Positions 11,536 through 22,584 of a stretch of 64,000 bases of DNA are shown one piece after another (positions within the stretch are counted from its first letter, which is position 1; each line of letters opens with the position of its first letter). The DNA is from Rhododendron vialii. Its lineage: Eukaryota > Streptophyta > Magnoliopsida > Ericales > Ericaceae. The position numbers and the translations under genes are program-made. The stretch spans positions 19,882,001 through 19,946,000 of the forward strand of contig NC_080569.1 in assembly GCF_030253575.1 (NCBI RefSeq), in the 5' to 3' direction. The notes beneath the pieces are model-generated. The model worked only from the letters and a program-made list of their open reading frames with translations. It was not told the DNA's origin and searched no databases.

Positions 11536-14500
11536 GATAATATATTACTAACCAAACGAAGCTCGTCGCAATTGGCTATACGAAACCGTTGTCTTCACTG
11601 AGTTTTGTAGAGGCCATCGTGGTCTGTGATATCTAATTATAAAGGGAATACCCTGGCATAAATCATATTCATGGGAAAATTTTCAGTGCTGGGTGTAATT
11701 GGTGTAAATACTAAATCACACGTGCTGGCTGTCAGCTACCTGACACACAATCCTCTTCCTATACCTGGGGTTGAGAAATGCCGTGTGACTAGATAAGACA
11801 CGAAGCATGGAACGTGCAGAGTTTTCAAGACATATTACTACTTGTTTTAGGTAGGAAGATAAGTAATTTCTTATGCATGGTCTTGAAACTATGATTCATG
11901 CTCTGTAATTTCCATGGTAAAAACCCAAGGATTGCTGCTTTTCTGATACAAAATCCACGAAAAGAACAGGTCATTAATTGTTTGAGGCTCAACTGGGTAA
12001 ATTTCAGGATTTCAATTCAGTTCCATTACAGTACAAGTTTCTTCGGTATTTGTTAGTCGACTTGTTCATGAGAATGGCTTTATTCCTTCAAATGCAACTG
12101 AAACAATTAACTCATTGCAACTTACTTTGAAAGCTTAGCCCTGCCCTCTAATTAGGCCTATTCCAAGGACAAAATATTATTGTCTTTTGTATACAAGAGG
12201 AAGAACAGGGCATGAATTGATGCTGAAATATCTGCATTCTAAATTTGTTATATCCATCATTCCAAATGCACATTAATTTCTGCTACATGTTTGCATTTTT
12301 CAAGTATTGTTGTTTGTAAATGAGCACTCCTTTTGCTTTCCTGTTATGATTGATCGCTACACTTCATTGCAAAGTTGCCTTTCAGATACTTTCGAATAAA
12401 ACAGAAATAAGGGAAAAGAACTGAATAAATGCTTAAAGTCATTCACGTCCTTTTCTTTTTATTGTATTGATGATGGCCAAAATCATGGCAGAATTCCTGT
12501 TATAGTTTCCTTCTTTTTGCATAGATCATGATCGCCCTTTGAGTAGAACTGGACAATCTGATGCTATTGAAGTTTCACAAAAGCTCCAGAAGTTGGGTTG
12601 GATTCCTGAACTTATTTTGTCCAGGTTTGGATATTCTCTAACCTTGCACAGTATTCACATGGTGACCCATAGCTAGATTGAGTTCTCTAGCTTGCATGGA
12701 TGGTTAATTCCTGATCAACACTTCTCAACTGGTGTCTTGGTGTAGTGATGCAGTCCGAACAAGAGAAACACTTAAGATTATGCAAGAGCAAGTGAAAGGA
12801 TTTTTGGAAGCTGAGGTGCATTATATTTCGAGCTTTTATTCAATCGCAGCAATGGATGGACAGACAGCTGAGCACCTTCAACATGCCATCTGTAAATTTT
12901 CAAGGGATGAGATACTTACAGTTATGTGAGTTCTGCTGACTGTAACAGCTTCTTTGGCGTTCCATTTAATAGGTGAGGTCTTAGTGTGCATTCAGTGTCC
13001 ATCTTGATGCCGTATGGAAAAGAACCTTTTGGTTTGCCTAGGATAATCCACTGGAGTTGTATAGCATGTGATGACAAGTCTATTTATCTGTGATAGAAGC
13101 TCATTTTGAGAAGTCATTTTCGAGTTTATCTTTGTTTTCTTCAATAGCAAATACCGTTCCCATGGAACTTCCCATGATGCTTGTCATACCTTGACAATAT
13201 GTGTCACTACTGCGACAATCTATTATGAGCATTTTTACAATCTAACTTGTCCAGGAGGCGAAGAGGACTGAAAAGGGTAGTTCTCTGTAGTTTCTTCCTT
13301 ATTTGTGTTTTATAGATTTAGTCCCCTTGGATACACTGTTGAGGCTAATGGCGCATTCCATCAATAAAAGAGACCTTAATGCAAATCACCTTATGTTGTC
13401 TATCATTTACGTTTTAGTTGTCTTTCTTCTTGGTACCAACAAAAGGTTATCTGTACAGGTGTATGGGGCATAATAGAGGATGGGAGGAGGCAGCCTCAAT
13501 GTTCTCAGGTGCCTCCATAGAGCTAAAGACTTGCAATGCTGCTTTGCTTGAAGCTACCGGGCAATCTTGGGAAGAGGTTAAGCGCTTTTTTTCCCCACGC
13601 GATTCATATTACTAAGTTTCACTTTTCATTTGCTCTGTATGTTATTTGAACATGTCTTGTGGCACTTTCAGATGTCAATCCATTGGCACTGTGGGAGAAA
13701 TTCTAACTGTGGGAAAATTTCTAACAGGAAAAGTTGCATCTAGGGTTTCAGGGTATTATAATGCAGTAACTGGACTTTGCATTGTTTATAGATTTTCTTT
13801 GGATCACAATAACCATGGGTCAACAAAGCCTACTATCAGTTGATGCAGTAGAACTTCTGACTGAGGAACTTGAAATCCACCTTGCAAGGGGGTCATTGAT
13901 ACATGAAGCTTGTTGAACCTTTTAGGTGCTATGAATTAGGAAGGCCTTGCTTCCAAATGCTGATTCTAAGGGAAAAGGACAACCAACTTAATGATAGCAT
14001 AAACTATTGATAATTGGTACTTGTGGCATTTTATGACCAATACTCAAGGGTCAAAAGATAGAGGAATTAATGTAAGACAACCAAAGAAATGAACCCAATT
14101 GACACCCTAGGCTAACCCTTGGGCTTGTTTGTTACATATAACAATAAGAAGTCTTGCATGCATGACCATAACGGTTTTGGTGTACTTCAAAGCAATTTCA
14201 TCCAATTTGGCCCATTACCACGTGGGTAAGTTGTGGTGTTTGAACTAACAACTTGTTTGTGGTGTTGGGGCCCAGATAGGTATATCCTTCCAGTAGAGTA
14301 GTATCCGCGGTCAACTATCAAGGATGCAAATGATAACAGGAGGAAAATATGTTACGACTCAATGAGATCCATAATACGTTGAGAGTCGAGACCCATATCA
14401 AAACAATGTATAAGGGGGTTGGGTGTGTATGCTGGACGATGAACCAATTGATGTCTTTAGCTAGTTGTATGTGATTGATTACTGATGGTATAAATGCGTG

Positions 14501-14590
14501 GGCCTGTACTGACAGGATGGAGGACATAGTGCAGTTTATCTTAACATGCTACAAACCTAAAAAAATAGGCTACGCATTTGCGCACGTGCG

Positions 14591-14654
<64 letters not shown>

Positions 14655-15497
14655 GAAGCCTTTGACTAGGTAAAATATGACCAACAGCTGGTTCAAATTG
14701 GTGAGAGATCTCGTCTAAATTGTTTGAAGATATTGGTGGAATTTGTTTTCGTGGTTATTTATGGTTCCTCAGTAAATTCAGGATATCTGAGGTTGTTGAT
14801 CGTCCGGTGCTTCATAGTTCATTCTCATGAGGCCACCCGCTCTCTTACCAACCGACTGACCTAGGAAGGAGAGGCTCAAGACATGGAAAGCATTGACCAA
14901 GGTTTGATACCTTGTCCCCCATATTATACCTGCTACTTCTGCTCCTCTACAGCTCCCTGATATATTGTCCTCATAGCAACCTTGGGATATAACACCTAAA
15001 AACTTCATGTTTATCAAATCAAGTGACTAGCTAACCTAAGTTTTCTGGAGATGAAAGCCCTCCACTATTCTGTTTATCTGGGTTGCCCGTACCCTCACCT
15101 CATGCACCTCTGTTGATCTCAGGCCATCACTGTGCCTACCATCTTCCAAGAGAAAAACCTTTTAATTGGTAGAGGAGTAGAGACGAAGGGTGATATTTTG
15201 GCTTCGAACAAGTATGTACATAGACATGAAATTTTTTGGACCGTTAGGTTCACTTGTCCATCTTTTGATATATAAGTCATCTTCCAATAATTCATTTGAA
15301 GCAATTGGATGTCCGACTGGGGCCTTTATGTGCTTTATAAGCTGGTTTGGATCTATTGTGGGGCAGAATTGAATGATGAGATTTGATTTTTCTCATTCCC
15401 TATCTAATCCAGCGTCTTTCACCTGCAGGCATTTTCTTTGGCAGGATTTGGCGGGTGGAAGCTCCAGGGCATTGTGAAGCCCACTTCTAGTCTGTAG
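11152..15497 (+). CDS. SixA-like histidine phosphatase family protein, probably plastid-targeted
   Basis: Five exons: 11152-11482, 12525-12624, 12746-12925, 13459-13576, 15429-15497. All junctions are GT-AG and in phase, giving 265 aa. Residues 1-60 are Ser/Thr/Arg-rich and poor in acids, like a chloroplast transit peptide. A run of 11 Glu follows (residues 73-83). The catalytic RHG-type motif reads LILLRHANSSW (His99). Next come DHDRPLSRTG, SDAVRTRET (the conserved Arg) and CMGHNRGW (second catalytic His208). The protein ends GFGGWKLQGIVKPTSSL. These are the signatures of plant phosphohistidine-phosphatase-like members of the phosphoglycerate-mutase superfamily, whose substrate is not certain. 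A second Met at codon 5 is an alternative start. The last intron is 1.85 kb and holds a long (GA)n tract. Protein and splice phases are intact. Confidence 0.88.
11368..11400 (+). repeat. Coding (GAG)n trinucleotide tract
   Basis: A GAG/GAA run inside exon 1 of the histidine phosphatase gene encodes 11 consecutive Glu between the presumed transit peptide and the catalytic domain. Confidence 0.9.
14594..14651. repeat. (GA)n microsatellite in the last intron of the phosphatase gene
   Basis: About 28 perfect GA units. Confidence 0.95.
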
Positions 15498-16869
15498 AAT
15501 TGTGTTTTTCTATGGGTACTGACACTATGCCCCCAAGTATTGCTTTCTTTCTTCGTTGCACTTCCAAACCACAAGGCTGGCCTTTGTTTAAGGCTGATTA
15601 CTGTTTTTTTGGAACCTGACAAGCAATTTCTAAGACAAGGCGAGGAATGGACCGAGGCTTTGTCAATTGAGATCAATCACTTCTGCAGTAAAAAGTCAAC
15701 TATTCGAATTGTTGGTAGTGCGTGCAGGAAGTCAAAAAGTTTCCTTATGATGTCTCAACTGGATCATGTTAAGTCTGTCTAATAGATGTGCTGTGGGAGA
15801 TCATTCATTACCTACGATTATCATGTTATCAATATTTTAAATATAAGTCATTGGTTAATCATATTGCATGCAGGGAGCATGAGATGTATCTGGTTCAATG
15901 ATAACAAGGCTATTCAGTTGTCGCTGAGAAAATTAAACAGGTCTCACTCCCTTGATCAAGCAGCATTTCTGTTTTATGGCTTTTCCAATATCGGGAGGAG
16001 CTCGACTGAGGGTTTAGATATAGCTTTTACAGCAGACATGGATGGCTGGAATGACATTCAAACTTTTTTCCCTGCGTGTGTCAGAGAAAGAGAGAGAGAT
16101 TTTATTCTCCATGTATAGTCAGCCAATTTTGTAAGTTCGATTCATCAACCGTAAGATATAAAGTTACCTAAGAACTATGAAATCTTCATTGCCATATTTT
16201 GAGAGCCACTTTGATTCCTGTATTTTTTTAGTAAGGTGAAGTTCTTTAGACTGCATTAACGTCTTCAAGATATGAGGTTTTACTGGAAATGCTAATGGAC
16301 CCCATGATCCAAAGCTTGAGTTGCTGGCTAGTAATATTTTTGGCAAGATTTAAATGAGCTCCAAATAAAATTTGGGCAGTCCTATTAGTACCGGAACAAA
16401 TTTGCTTGTGCAGAGCTTCTAAGAACATGTAACCAGTATTGGTAGCGGCGACCATCACCAGTCTCCATTCCAAAGCCAGCACTGGCTTTCACCTTGAGAG
16501 AAGTCCTTCCCATAGAAGCAACACAGACAACGAATCCCTATGATTCATCAGGATGCAGAGCTCTTTAGGGCAAGTGTATGCAAAGAGGCACACTGCCATC
16601 ATTCATGTTCGACATTGAAATACATTATTTTTCTTAGACGAACTGTAGTCACTTTGCAGGAATGATACCTAAAATAAACTCTTGCACAGACATGACAAAG
16701 ACAAGTATTTACAGAAATTCCTAAAATGTCTCTCTCAACCTAGAATAACATCATGCCATCAATGAACTAACGAGGTTTCTTCACCTAATTACAAATATCT
16801 CACTCGTGAAACTACGCATACGAGGAAACTGGAGATCCATCAAATACAAATTAACATGCTACATAAATC
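15498..16869. other. Region between convergent phosphatase and PHL7-like genes
   Basis: The two genes converge here, so this interval holds both 3' untranslated regions. Frames such as 15540-15782 and 15786-16118 are open but show no family motif and are not called. A short GA run lies at 16084-16099. Confidence 0.4.
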
Positions 16870-19800
16870 CTATAAATTCCTGCCTGAATTATTTTCCAGC
16901 TGGTCTTCATTGCCAATAGACATCCCTGATGAAGAATGGTCAAGCTGCTCTCCGGCCAGGAAAACAGAATTGGTTTGCTGGTAGGGTGGGCTTAAGCTTG
17001 ACTCGAATATCTGGGGCACGAGCATCATCTCTGGTTTAGCATATCTTGCTGCACCCGTGCTCAGCCGTTGCTTCTTCACAGGCCTCTCACCTTTTAGGCT
17101 CTCAGCTTGTGAACCAGAATCTGGCGTAAGTGGCTCATGATGCGAAGTGTAAGATTCATCAAGAGAGAGGCTCTTGGTTGGAGCATGTTCCTTGGTAGCT
17201 TTGTCCAATAGTGGAGATTCAGAAGTCGGGGCTGGGGTTGCTGGGTGGTCAGCCTTATTGTCAGATTCTTGGCAGTTGTCAATTGATGCCAGGGCAGAGA
17301 CCCCTGAGCCAGGCACTTCAGAGAGAACTCCACTGAGCCGTTGTTGCTCTTCAATTATTTTCTTCAAATACTTTCCTTGGGCTTCTATGCGCAGCTGTAG
17401 CTGCCTCTGCACCTGTATTTTATATTTCAAAAATATTGTTGGTCAAACTTCAGAATAGTCTCACAAATCAATTGCACGCGGTATTCTTATGATCGAAGCA
17501 AAGACAATTACTTCCGGTTGCTCCCTATCCCCTTACTGTCATTGCACCAAGTCAGGATGGCTTTATAATGAAAGCAAGCATAACAGAGTTGACCTACGAA
17601 TAACTGATGTGATCATTTGCTCAAGTGTTTTGGTCAATGTCCCAGTGTTGAATTTCCGATGTACCAAGAAACAAGAAAAACTGTCAGTGCTGCTTCACAG
17701 GCGCTATGATTACAACCACATTCAACACAGCCAGCCCGAACAATGACCATGGATCATGAAAATAATCAACTTGATGGGGAAAAGAGTCAGGTAGTCAACA
17801 AAAACCTTTGAGACAAAGCTTTGCCAACTCCTGTAACGCCAAATAACTCTCACTTGTCAATGTAGAGGACTACTGTACCAGTAGCTAAATCATCTATTAC
17901 TGTTAGAGGCTTGTATAAAAACAAATGTCATGTCAATGGAATAGACCAAAAAGCATCTTTTTTTGGTTGAGCTCTTCTAGTTCTTTGTCCTTTCCCTATA
18001 TTCCTCAAAGAATCTCAAATTCAATTGGAATCCTTTTGGGTGTGATCTGATCACATTTTTTTGATCGGCGAAAGTAAGTATTGTTAGAATAGTTATATTA
18101 GCACCTTGGAAGAGAAGTTGAACTCTTAAATCCTTTCTCCTAGCACCTAAGTGCATCTTCTAATGCCGTTGGCGAAGGCCTATTGGCAATTCAATCACAG
18201 ATTCGTGGACGGAAAGGAAAAGACAAGAGACACTTTAAATTTGGGAAGGGAAATCCTATACGTTTCTTTTTCTCCAGCAAATTCCTCCACAAGTTCTTGA
18301 TCCAGATATAGCCTAAGTGATTCTTGATGTAAAGTTATGATGAAATAACGAGAATACAAAGACGAATAAGAAAGCTTTGAAATGTTTATAAGTGTTCTAG
18401 ATTGGGTGGATTGGGTTGCTGAGCGGAATTGGGTTCTGTTACTCATATCTGGATGGGAGTGGAGCAACACAGGAAGGTTTGGGGTGGTAGGATGATGGAG
18501 TTGAACTATGTCTGGTTCCTTGTAGAACTCACAATCTGTTGTAGTGAACAAGGAAATCTAAGCCATTAGGCCCATTTTGTTCTCTTTCTTTTTCTTTTTC
18601 TTTTTTTTTTTGGGGGGGAGAGGGGGAATGGAACAAAGGATATGAGAGAGATGGTTGAGGGGATGATGCAATGGATGAATGGTGGTTTTTGAAATGTTTT
18701 GTTAGAAGGCGGGGTTTCAGGTGAGGCGGTGCCAATAGTTGCAGAGCTTGTTACTGGATTTAATGGAGGTAGTTGGTCATGTGATTTGAGAGAGGGATAC
18801 GTAGGCTATCAAAGGCAAAATCTGGATTTCTGAGATGTAACTTCCCTGACATCAGAAATCCAGATTTTGCCTATGGTAAACTGGTAACCTACTAATGGAT
18901 GGAGAGAACAGTAACATAAGAGGGTGAAAATGTGATTTCAAAAGCATTCATGGCCCATGGGATGTTAATATAAGTGACCCTAAAATAAAAGGAAGATACA
19001 TGGCAATCATGACATGTCTACTGAGAAGGATGCTCAGAAAGGACAGGAAAGCATACCTCCAATTGCTCATGCAGCCGCTTCTGTACCTCCATCTGCAGCT
19101 TGAGTGTTTCAGTAATTTGCATCCCGCTGTGAACAGGTGAGAACACTAACCTCCTCAGATCAAGTAGGCCCATCAGTGAGGTACATAAACAGATCTAAAT
19201 GTTTCATTACACGATCTTGTCCATATACTATATTCTCAACTGTACAATTGTCTTGTGAAACCATTTAGGAAAAGGGAAACAGATAGAATTGACAGATTAT
19301 CTAGTCTGAAAAGTTCAGGTCTCCAAACAGTTAAGACCTCTTCATGTCTGCCTATTTCCTTTTATTGGTTGCATCTGATCTAGGGTAACACACTTCCATA
19401 AAACATGTATAGAAAAAACCATGATAAAAGACTATTTTAACAGGTGGAAAGCATTAAGAAAGGAGCAAATTACTTACGATGAACCATCCAAACTTGAAAG
19501 CATGTCCCCAGATTCTTTCTTATCAGCACTTTTCCCTTGCATTATCAATTTAAGACATGAATGAACTGATCATTTCAGGCAGAAGAATCATGAAACCATG
19601 CCTACTTCCTCCAGCAAAGATAATAGTCCGTGGATTAATCTTGTCTTAAGCAAGCAAAATTTAAAACACACTTACCATCAACTGAGTCAGGGAGGTACTT
19701 TGCAAGCCGATATTTCTGTGTGCATCACATGGCAGAAGTCAAAGAAATCAGTACGAAGACAATGACTGATTTTAGTGGAGAGAATATCCAGAGAAAAATT

Positions 19801-20542
19801 TCCATGGAACAAAATCGAAGAATACACACCTGTAGGTGGCTTTTGACATGGTAAATCGTCAGTCCTTGTACACCCATGACTCTGAGAACACCTTTGGGTG
19901 TAGCCCCTGAAGGGAAAAAAAAAAACCCTTAAAAAGCTTAAAAATAACAACCCTCTTAAGATGCTCACAGGATATAGAGAACACATCAGACAGGATATTA
20001 GGAAACTTGGCTGATCTTCCAGCTGAATTGCCTCTATAATCAGTGATCACTGATAAATGATCGACTTTCTGAAAAAAGCCCACAAATGCATTACAGTAAA
20101 ACACTATCTATGTAGTAAACGCCAAAGCCAAGTGTAGGCAAGGACCGTCATATTGGAAATCAACAGAGTTCAGGAACAAAATAACATGCTATGTTATCTT
20201 CACTTGTTTAAGCTGACTTACAATGTTCACGTATATCAAGCCATTTAATGTTCTCTGCCAAAGCCGTGCATGATAAGAAAAGTGGATATAATCCTAAATC
20301 CACATGCATTTTTCTTGCCATTTCTTTATTTTCCCTTGTTTGGCATGAGTGTTGAGGAAATAGCGGCAAATGGAACAAAGTTAGCCAAAATAAGGTCGAG
20401 ATAACTTACGATCAGGACCACCCAGTTGGGCTACAGCATCAACAAAGCGTTCATGAAGTTCATGTGTCCAACGCAATCTTGTCTTGGAAGCCAAACTGGG
20501 ATTGTTATCAAGAAGACTGTTCCCTCCATTCATTGTATCCAT
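16870..20542 (-). CDS. PHL7: MYB-CC (PHR1-like) transcription factor, PHL7/UNE16 type
   Basis: Six exons in coding order: 20542-20410, 19906-19830, 19715-19676, 19535-19478, 19126-19057, 17412-16870. All junctions are GT-AG and in phase, giving 306 aa. The MYB domain starts near residue 20 ([20 protein letters not shown]) and continues [21 protein letters not shown] then [11 protein letters not shown]. The linker [20 protein letters not shown] is followed by the coiled-coil with the LHEQLE motif ([20 protein letters not shown]) and [15 protein letters not shown]. This combination defines MYB-CC factors, which bind P1BS-type (GNATATNC) promoter elements in the nucleus and include phosphate-starvation regulators. 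The PHL7/UNE16 assignment rests on the [12 protein letters not shown] and DKKESGDML sequences. The start is the ATG at 20540-20542 because an in-frame TAA lies 54 bases upstream of it. The C-terminal tail is Ser/Pro-rich and unremarkable. Confidence 0.9.
18813..18872. repeat. Perfect 21-bp hairpin in an intron of the PHL7-like gene
   Basis: AGGCAAAATCTGGATTTCTG plus A at 18813-18833 is the exact inverse of 18852-18872, separated by an 18-base loop. It lies in the 1.6-kb intron 17413-19056. Confidence 0.9.
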
Positions 20543-20609
20543 TGTGCTGGCACCACAATCTAATTGCTGGATAGGGACTGCTGCTAAGTTGTTGTGAGCT
20601 TAACTTGAA

Positions 20610-20642
20610 CTAGAAATGCCCTTTGGTAGATACACAAGTCAT
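20610..20642 (-). promoter_or_regulatory. Short upstream ORF in the PHL7-like leader
   Basis: ATG at 20642 to TAG at 20610, ten codons (MTCVSTKGHF), 67 bases before the main ATG. It follows an acceptor-like TTTTTGTAG ending at 20647, so it probably lies in a 5' leader exon. Whether it is translated is inference. Confidence 0.4.
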
Positions 20643-20945
20643 TTACCTACAAAAAGTAAACGGGAGTTACATGCAAGCCTCAAAGGACAGAATTACATAC
20701 CCCATATATTATGCAGCGTGTAATTTGAAAACAAGCCATTGAACAGCCTGAAAAGAAGTGGCAAGCATGAAGATCTTAGTAGCACAAAGCGGGAGCGGGT
20801 GCACCAAGAAGCTCCTAAGGTTGGGAGCGCCTAAGGAGCGTATATAGATTACATATAAATACGTATAAAAAGTATCTTGAAATACTTAAACCATTGAAGG
20901 AAAAGTGATTACTTAAGAGAATTTCAACCAATAGAAAAAAGGGTA

Positions 20946-21389
20946 ATGTTCACCCTCTTAAGTGGAGGGTGAACAAAACTCAACTCCCAATATTTGGAGT
21001 CCGGCAGCTCGTGGGTATCGCGGCGGGGTTGGTTTACTGTTTTCGTTGACTGGTGGTGGTGGTTTGTTTGCACGGTGGATGGATTGGCGGCTGGTTGGTG
21101 GCAGATCGGCTGGTTCATTGTTTGGGTTAGTTTTGGGTTCTTAGGGTTGGGCTTGGTCCTCTTGGGCCTTGCCCTTTGGGTGTTGAGTTTAGGGCCCTTA
21201 GGTGTTCGGGCTTGGCTTATTTTTTGGTGTTTGGCCTTTGGCCCTCCTGTTTGGGATTTGTCCCTTTCGTTTGCTATCAACCTTCGGTTGATTTCCCCTC
21301 CCCTCTCCCCCTCACTTGATGTACCCATTATCAAGTTTCCCTAATAATATATTGCCGTTCCCACACACACACAAAAAAAAAAAAAAAAA
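20946..21389 (+). mobile_element. Candidate 3' remnant of a polyadenylated retroelement
   Basis: A GC-richer block with G/T-rich sense strand ends CTAATAATATATTGCCGTTC, then (CA)n and a run of about 17 A ending at 21389. This is how plant L1-type retroposons end. The left boundary is set only by composition, and a 10-bp inverted repeat (GTTCACCCTC / GAGGGTGAAC) sits at 20948-20974. No target duplication was found. Confidence 0.35.
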
Positions 21390-21730
21390 TTTTCATTCTT
21401 TTTATTAAGCAAAATTTTACTGGCAAAAAGAACCAAAAAGGGATGACATTCTATAGATCTGCAGGTATATTAATCACTGAATAAAAGCATAAAAACCGGC
21501 CAAAGCTCCATAGGCTAGCAATTCTCCCACTCAATTAGACATAACCCGGTTAACCCCAGAAATAGAGATAATTGGTTTCCACAACTCACTAACCGCAAAA
21601 AAAAAAAAAAAAAGGGGGGGGGGGGAAACCAAAAAACTATGCTAAACATGTCTCCCAGTGTTTCTTCATACACAACACCATACTATGATCATTTTTCATC
21701 TCTTTCTGAGGTTACAACAGGCATTTGTCC

Positions 21731-22063
21731 TGTAAAGCGAAGTCCCACATTGCCTGGGTACCAAAGTAATATGAAGCATATAAGTGTGATGGCACCCTCA
21801 CTTCAATACGTAGCTTTTGGAGAGGAGTTCTACCAAGACCATGTAACATGGTATCAAAGCTAGGTACCGAAGATGGGTAGGGTGCGTGTCTCTGGCCTAC
21901 ACGTGGCAGCTGCTGCTGATTGAGCACACTGCGTGGGAGAGAGGGTGTGAATCGAAGTCCCACATCGCTTGGTATCAAAGTAATATGAAGTATATAAACA
22001 TGAGGGCACCCTCACTTCAACAGTTAGCTTTTGGGGTTAAATTCTACCCAAGACTGCGTAACA
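21731..22063 (+). mobile_element. Complete TRIM (miniature LTR retrotransposon), 333 bp
   Basis: Two direct repeats of 118 bp (21731-21848 and 21946-22063) begin TGT and end GTAACA, and are roughly 80% identical by eye. TGGTATCAAAGC follows the first LTR at 21849-21860, matching the initiator-Met tRNA primer-binding site apart from one base. A purine-rich tract (GTGGGAGAGAGGG) precedes the second LTR. The 5-bp duplication TGTCC flanks it at 21726-21730 and 22064-22068. The internal part is only 97 bp and cannot encode protein, so movement would need proteins supplied in trans. Confidence 0.92.
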
Positions 22064-22332
22064 TGTCCAACCAAAAGAAAGGGGGCTTACTCCTCCAAAA
22101 ACCTTTATACGACGGAGAGTTCCCTACAACCAGTGATACATACACTCTTCTATCTTCCCACAATATTTGTAGCTGATAGACGACGTTGACCATCAAATCT
22201 TTGTGGTATTTGAAGAAGAAAAAGCTCGCTTTATCTAAAGAATAAATATTTCCAAATTTGTCAAGTGAATGAAAATTCCTTCCATGTTTTTCTGTAATCC
22301 TATTGATTTCAAGTACATTGCTTAATTATATA

Positions 22333-22582
22333 CCCCCTCCTCCATCCCATTTTGTTTGCTCATCTTTTCATTTTGGGTCGTCGCAAAATGTTTGCTTCAT
22401 TTTCAAAAATAGCAGCCAAAATAGAGCAACCTCCCAATTTTACCCCATGTAAAGTTGGATTAGACTTAAAGCGCATGGGGTGCATTATTTTAAAGGTAAT
22501 TGTGGAAATCTGAAATTTTTTAAGAGAACTCCATAAAAAGTTGGAATCCCCATGGAGAGCAAACAAAATGGGACAGATGGAG
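22333..22582. mobile_element. Stowaway-like MITE
   Basis: Left end CCCCCTCCTCCATCCCATTTTG, given here as its key parts CCTCC and CATCCCATTTTG; right end CAAAATGGGACAGATGGAG. TA flanks both ends (22331-22332 and 22583-22584). About 250 bp, non-coding. Confidence 0.82.
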
Positions 22583-22584
22583 TA

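Noticed and set aside
15540-16118. Open frames downstream of the phosphatase stop codon
   Set aside because: No motif, no continuity with the gene's splice phases, and located where 3' untranslated sequence is expected.
20962-21344. Long open frames in both orientations (116 and 136 residues)
   Set aside because: Composition is a G/T-biased low-complexity repeat preceding a poly-A tail, with no domain. Better explained as a retroelement remnant.
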